This document shows positions 5,759 to 7,155 of a DNA stretch of 7,155 nucleotides, one piece after another. The notes beneath the pieces are model-generated. The model was not told where the DNA came from, searched no databases, and was given only the letters and a program-made list of their open reading frames with translations. Origin of the DNA: an uncultured Bacillus sp. (GTDB lineage Bacteria; Bacillota; Bacilli; Bacillales; DSM-1321); contig CAKQBC010000122.1 in assembly GCA_934215995.1 (NCBI GenBank), forward strand, positions 1 to 7,155. The letters are read 5' to 3'. A program made the position numbers and the translations under genes. Position 1 is the first letter of the stretch. Each line of letters begins with the position of its first letter.

Positions 5759-6316
5759 TTGTCTCCAATTTTATTAGCTTCCGGTTCTCCCCGCAGAAAG
5801 GAATTGCTTACACTGCTAGATATTCCCTTCAAAACATTTTCCACAGATATTGATGAAAGTATCTCCCCGGAATTAGATGTTGTCGAAGCTGTCGAACAGC
5901 TCGCTTTCCGAAAAGCAAATGCAGCCTTCCAAACACATAAGGATCAGGTCGTGATCGGCTGCGACACAATCGTTGTCCTTGGCGGTGCGATCCTCGGGAA
6001 ACCGGCAAATCATGAAGAGGCATACCGCACTCTTTCGAAGCTGTCCGGCAATACCCACTTAGTGTATACTGGTGTATGTATTATGTCAGAGGGAAAAACC
6101 ATTTGCTTCCATGAAAAAACAAGTGTGACATTTTGGAAGCTTACAGATACTGATATTAACAAATACATCGAAAGCGGAGATCCGTTTGATAAGGCTGGTT
6201 CTTACGGGATCCAGGGAAAAGCCGCATTATTTGTAAAAGAGATCAAAGGTGATTACTATAATGTAGTGGGCTTGCCCGTTTCCCGTCTTGCCAGGGAGCT
6301 TGTGCATTTCCGCTGA
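5759..6316 (+). CDS. maf: Maf-family nucleoside triphosphate pyrophosphatase / septum-associated protein
   Basis: This 185-residue cytoplasmic protein belongs to the Maf/HAM1-fold enzymes, which hydrolyse non-canonical or selected nucleoside triphosphates to the monophosphate and pyrophosphate. B. subtilis Maf also inhibits septum formation when overproduced. Family motifs are all present: LASGSPRRKELL near the N-terminus (about 6-17), DIDES (31-35), GCDTIVV (67-73, with the catalytic Asp at 69), LGKP (79-82), LSGNTHLVYTGV (95-106), DKAGSYGIQG (144-153) and GDYYNVVGLP (165-174). The first of these is the substrate and phosphate loop. Cys at 68 replaces the more common Ala. A TTG start gives MSPILLASGSPRR, matching the usual short N-terminus; the GTG at 5750 would add MIV. 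It is followed by radC after 49 nt, as in B. subtilis. Confidence 0.95.
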   Translation: MSPILLASGSPRRKELLTLLDIPFKTFSTDIDESISPELDVVEAVEQLAFRKANAAFQTHKDQVVIGCDTIVVLGGAILGKPANHEEAYRTLSKLSGNTHLVYTGVCIMSEGKTICFHEKTSVTFWKLTDTDINKYIESGDPFDKAGSYGIQGKAALFVKEIKGDYYNVVGLPVSRLARELVHFR

Positions 6317-6324
6317 TAAGACAG

Positions 6325-6358
6325 CTTCCTCTTTCGTCACAACTACGAAGAGAGGAAG
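6325..6358 (+). promoter_or_regulatory. Strong hairpin that buries the radC ribosome binding site
   Basis: CTTCCTCTTTCGT (6325-6337) pairs with 6345-6358 to give 13 base pairs with one bulged G (6350) and the 7-nt loop CACAACT. The right arm contains AGAGGA (6351-6356), the radC Shine-Dalgarno sequence, 9 nt before its ATG. No T-run follows, so it is not an intrinsic terminator. The left arm begins 8 nt after the maf stop, so a ribosome finishing maf could open part of the stem. Translational coupling or another form of translational control, or an RNase processing site, are the plausible roles (inference). Confidence 0.7.
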
Positions 6359-6365
6359 AATAGGA

Positions 6366-7052
6366 ATGAATGACCACTTAATGATCCGGGATTTCCCGGA
6401 CAGTGAAAGGCCCAGGGAAAGGTTTCTTCAATTCGGCGCCCAAAGCCTTTCGAATCAGGAGCTTTTGGCTCTGCTGCTCAGAACGGGAACGAAGAATGAA
6501 TCTGTCCTCCAATTGGCGGAACGGCTCATTTGCCATTTCGACGGCCTGCGCATGCTGAAAGATGCCTCGGTTGATGAAATGACAGGGCTGAACGGGATTG
6601 GCGAAGCGAAGGCGATACAGATTCTTGCCGCCGTCGAATTGGGGAGGAGAATCACGAACCTATGCTATGAAGACCGGTATGTAATCCGTTCCCCGGAGGA
6701 CTGCGCCAACTATTGCATGAATGACATGAGATTTTTGTCGCAGGAGCATTTTGTTTGCCTCTACTTGAACACCAAAAACCAAGTGCTGCACAAGCAGACA
6801 ATCTTCATTGGAAGCCTGAATGCTTCCATAGTCCACCCCAGGGAAGTTTTTAAGGAAGCTTTTCGCCGCTCCGCTGCATCCGTCATTTGTATTCATAACC
6901 ATCCATCCGGTGACCCGACTCCCAGCCGTGAAGACATTGAAGTAACGAAAAGGCTGAGGGAATGCGGAAAGCTGATCGGAATAGAGGTCCTCGATCATCT
7001 GATCATCGGCGAGAAAAAATATGTCAGCCTGAAAGAAAAAGGATATTTATGA
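6366..7052 (+). CDS. radC: RadC family protein (MPN/JAB domain with helix-hairpin-helix)
   Basis: This 228-residue protein is close to the B. subtilis length. The N-terminus (about 1-98) carries the RadC-specific MIRDFPDSERPRERF, then LSNQELLALLLRTGT (28-42), and a helix-hairpin-helix-like segment, LNGIGEAKAIQILAAVELG (75-93). The C-terminal MPN+ (JAB) domain (about 105-228) has the metal-binding HNHPSGDPTPSRED (177-190: H177, H179, D190) and a downstream LDHLIIG (209-215). Despite its name, radC is not a proven DNA-repair enzyme, and its role is unsettled. The ATG at 6366 is chosen because AGAGGA lies 9 nt upstream and the protein then begins MNDHLMIRD, as in relatives. The open frame extends to an ATG at 6288 inside maf, but the added residues are not RadC-like. 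Next in B. subtilis is mreB, beyond this window. Confidence 0.95.
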   Translation: MNDHLMIRDFPDSERPRERFLQFGAQSLSNQELLALLLRTGTKNESVLQLAERLICHFDGLRMLKDASVDEMTGLNGIGEAKAIQILAAVELGRRITNLCYEDRYVIRSPEDCANYCMNDMRFLSQEHFVCLYLNTKNQVLHKQTIFIGSLNASIVHPREVFKEAFRRSAASVICIHNHPSGDPTPSREDIEVTKRLRECGKLIGIEVLDHLIIGEKKYVSLKEKGYL

Positions 7053-7078
7053 CACTATTAATATAAGGATGGTTGTAC

Positions 7079-7084
7079 TATAAT
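7079..7084 (+). promoter_or_regulatory. Candidate -10 element after radC, perhaps for mreB
   Basis: A perfect TATAAT lies 26 bp after the radC stop in an A+T-rich spacer. The -35 position 17 bp upstream reads TATTAA, which is poor. The gene it would serve lies outside the window. mreB is expected there only by analogy with B. subtilis. Confidence 0.35.
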
Positions 7085-7110
7085 TTAATTTATGATTTTA
7101 TGCCAAAATG

Positions 7111-7141
7111 AATCCGGGAATATCCATTTTCAGGATTTTTT
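7111..7141 (+). terminator. Weak terminator-like element after radC
   Basis: AATCC (7111-7115) can pair with GGATT (7133-7137), and six T run through 7136-7141. An alternative 4-bp stem (ATCC/GGAT) uses the same right arm. Both stems are short and A+T-rich, and the candidate -10 lies upstream, so this may be attenuation or chance. Confidence 0.25.
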
Positions 7142-7155
7142 AGGCAGTTTTAGCC

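Noticed and set aside
6325..6360. Intrinsic terminator between maf and radC
   Set aside because: The stem is strong but is followed by AATAGGAATG rather than a T-run, so a role in translation or RNA processing fits better.
6288..6365. Upstream extension of radC to an ATG inside maf
   Set aside because: The extra 26 residues are not RadC-like, and the ATG at 6366 has a well-spaced ribosome binding site.
1..7155. CRISPR arrays, insertion sequences, tRNA or rRNA genes, attachment sites
   Set aside because: I looked for regularly spaced repeats, transposase-like frames with terminal inverted repeats, and RNA gene signatures on both strands and saw none.

Overview
The window is a single-strand (+) run of genes from a low-to-mid G+C, endospore-forming Firmicute, most likely a Bacillaceae member. 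Three things point there. The order spoIIB-maf-radC is the one found just upstream of mreB in Bacillus subtilis. Ribosome binding sites are strong and purine-rich, and the one before maf (AGGTGATC) matches the bacillar anti-Shine-Dalgarno sequence. TTG start codons are frequent. The species cannot be named from this window.

Positions 1-4461 hold the 3' half of a type IV pilus operon. The first 47 bases are the last codons of a pilC-like inner-membrane platform gene. After a 100-bp gap with a possible promoter come a type IV prepilin (148-618), the prepilin peptidase pilD (655-1410), the alignment-complex genes pilM (1437-2420), pilN (2421-3113) and pilO (3110-3937), and a second, paralogous prepilin (3934-4407). 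Genes from pilM onward abut or overlap by 4 bp, as in a translationally coupled unit. A good intrinsic terminator (4430-4461) closes the operon. The motor ATPases (pilB/pilT) are not in the window and would be expected upstream of pilC.

Positions 4462-7155 hold the cell-division and sporulation neighbourhood: a SPOR-domain membrane protein that fits SpoIIB by architecture and position (4510-5565), a roughly 190-bp spacer with a candidate promoter, the Maf nucleotide pyrophosphatase (5759-6316), and RadC (6366-7052). The last 100 bp is a spacer with a promoter-like element, probably leading to mreB outside the window.

The pilus genes work together as follows. PilD cleaves and methylates both prepilins. 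PilM (cytoplasmic), PilN and PilO (membrane-anchored) form the platform-linked alignment complex with PilC. The two pilins are presumably the major subunit and a minor or tip subunit. No PilP or PilQ (outer-membrane) gene is seen here, as expected for a monoderm. The features most worth a second look are: a 13-bp hairpin that buries the radC ribosome binding site; an alanine instead of glycine at the cleavage site of the second pilin; a marked A+T-rich shift in the variable part of the first pilin; acidic insertions in PilN and PilO; a PilM whose actin-like phosphate loops look degenerate; and the placement of the whole pilus cluster where B. subtilis has only comC. This is a recognisable system with unusual details rather than a wholly new one.
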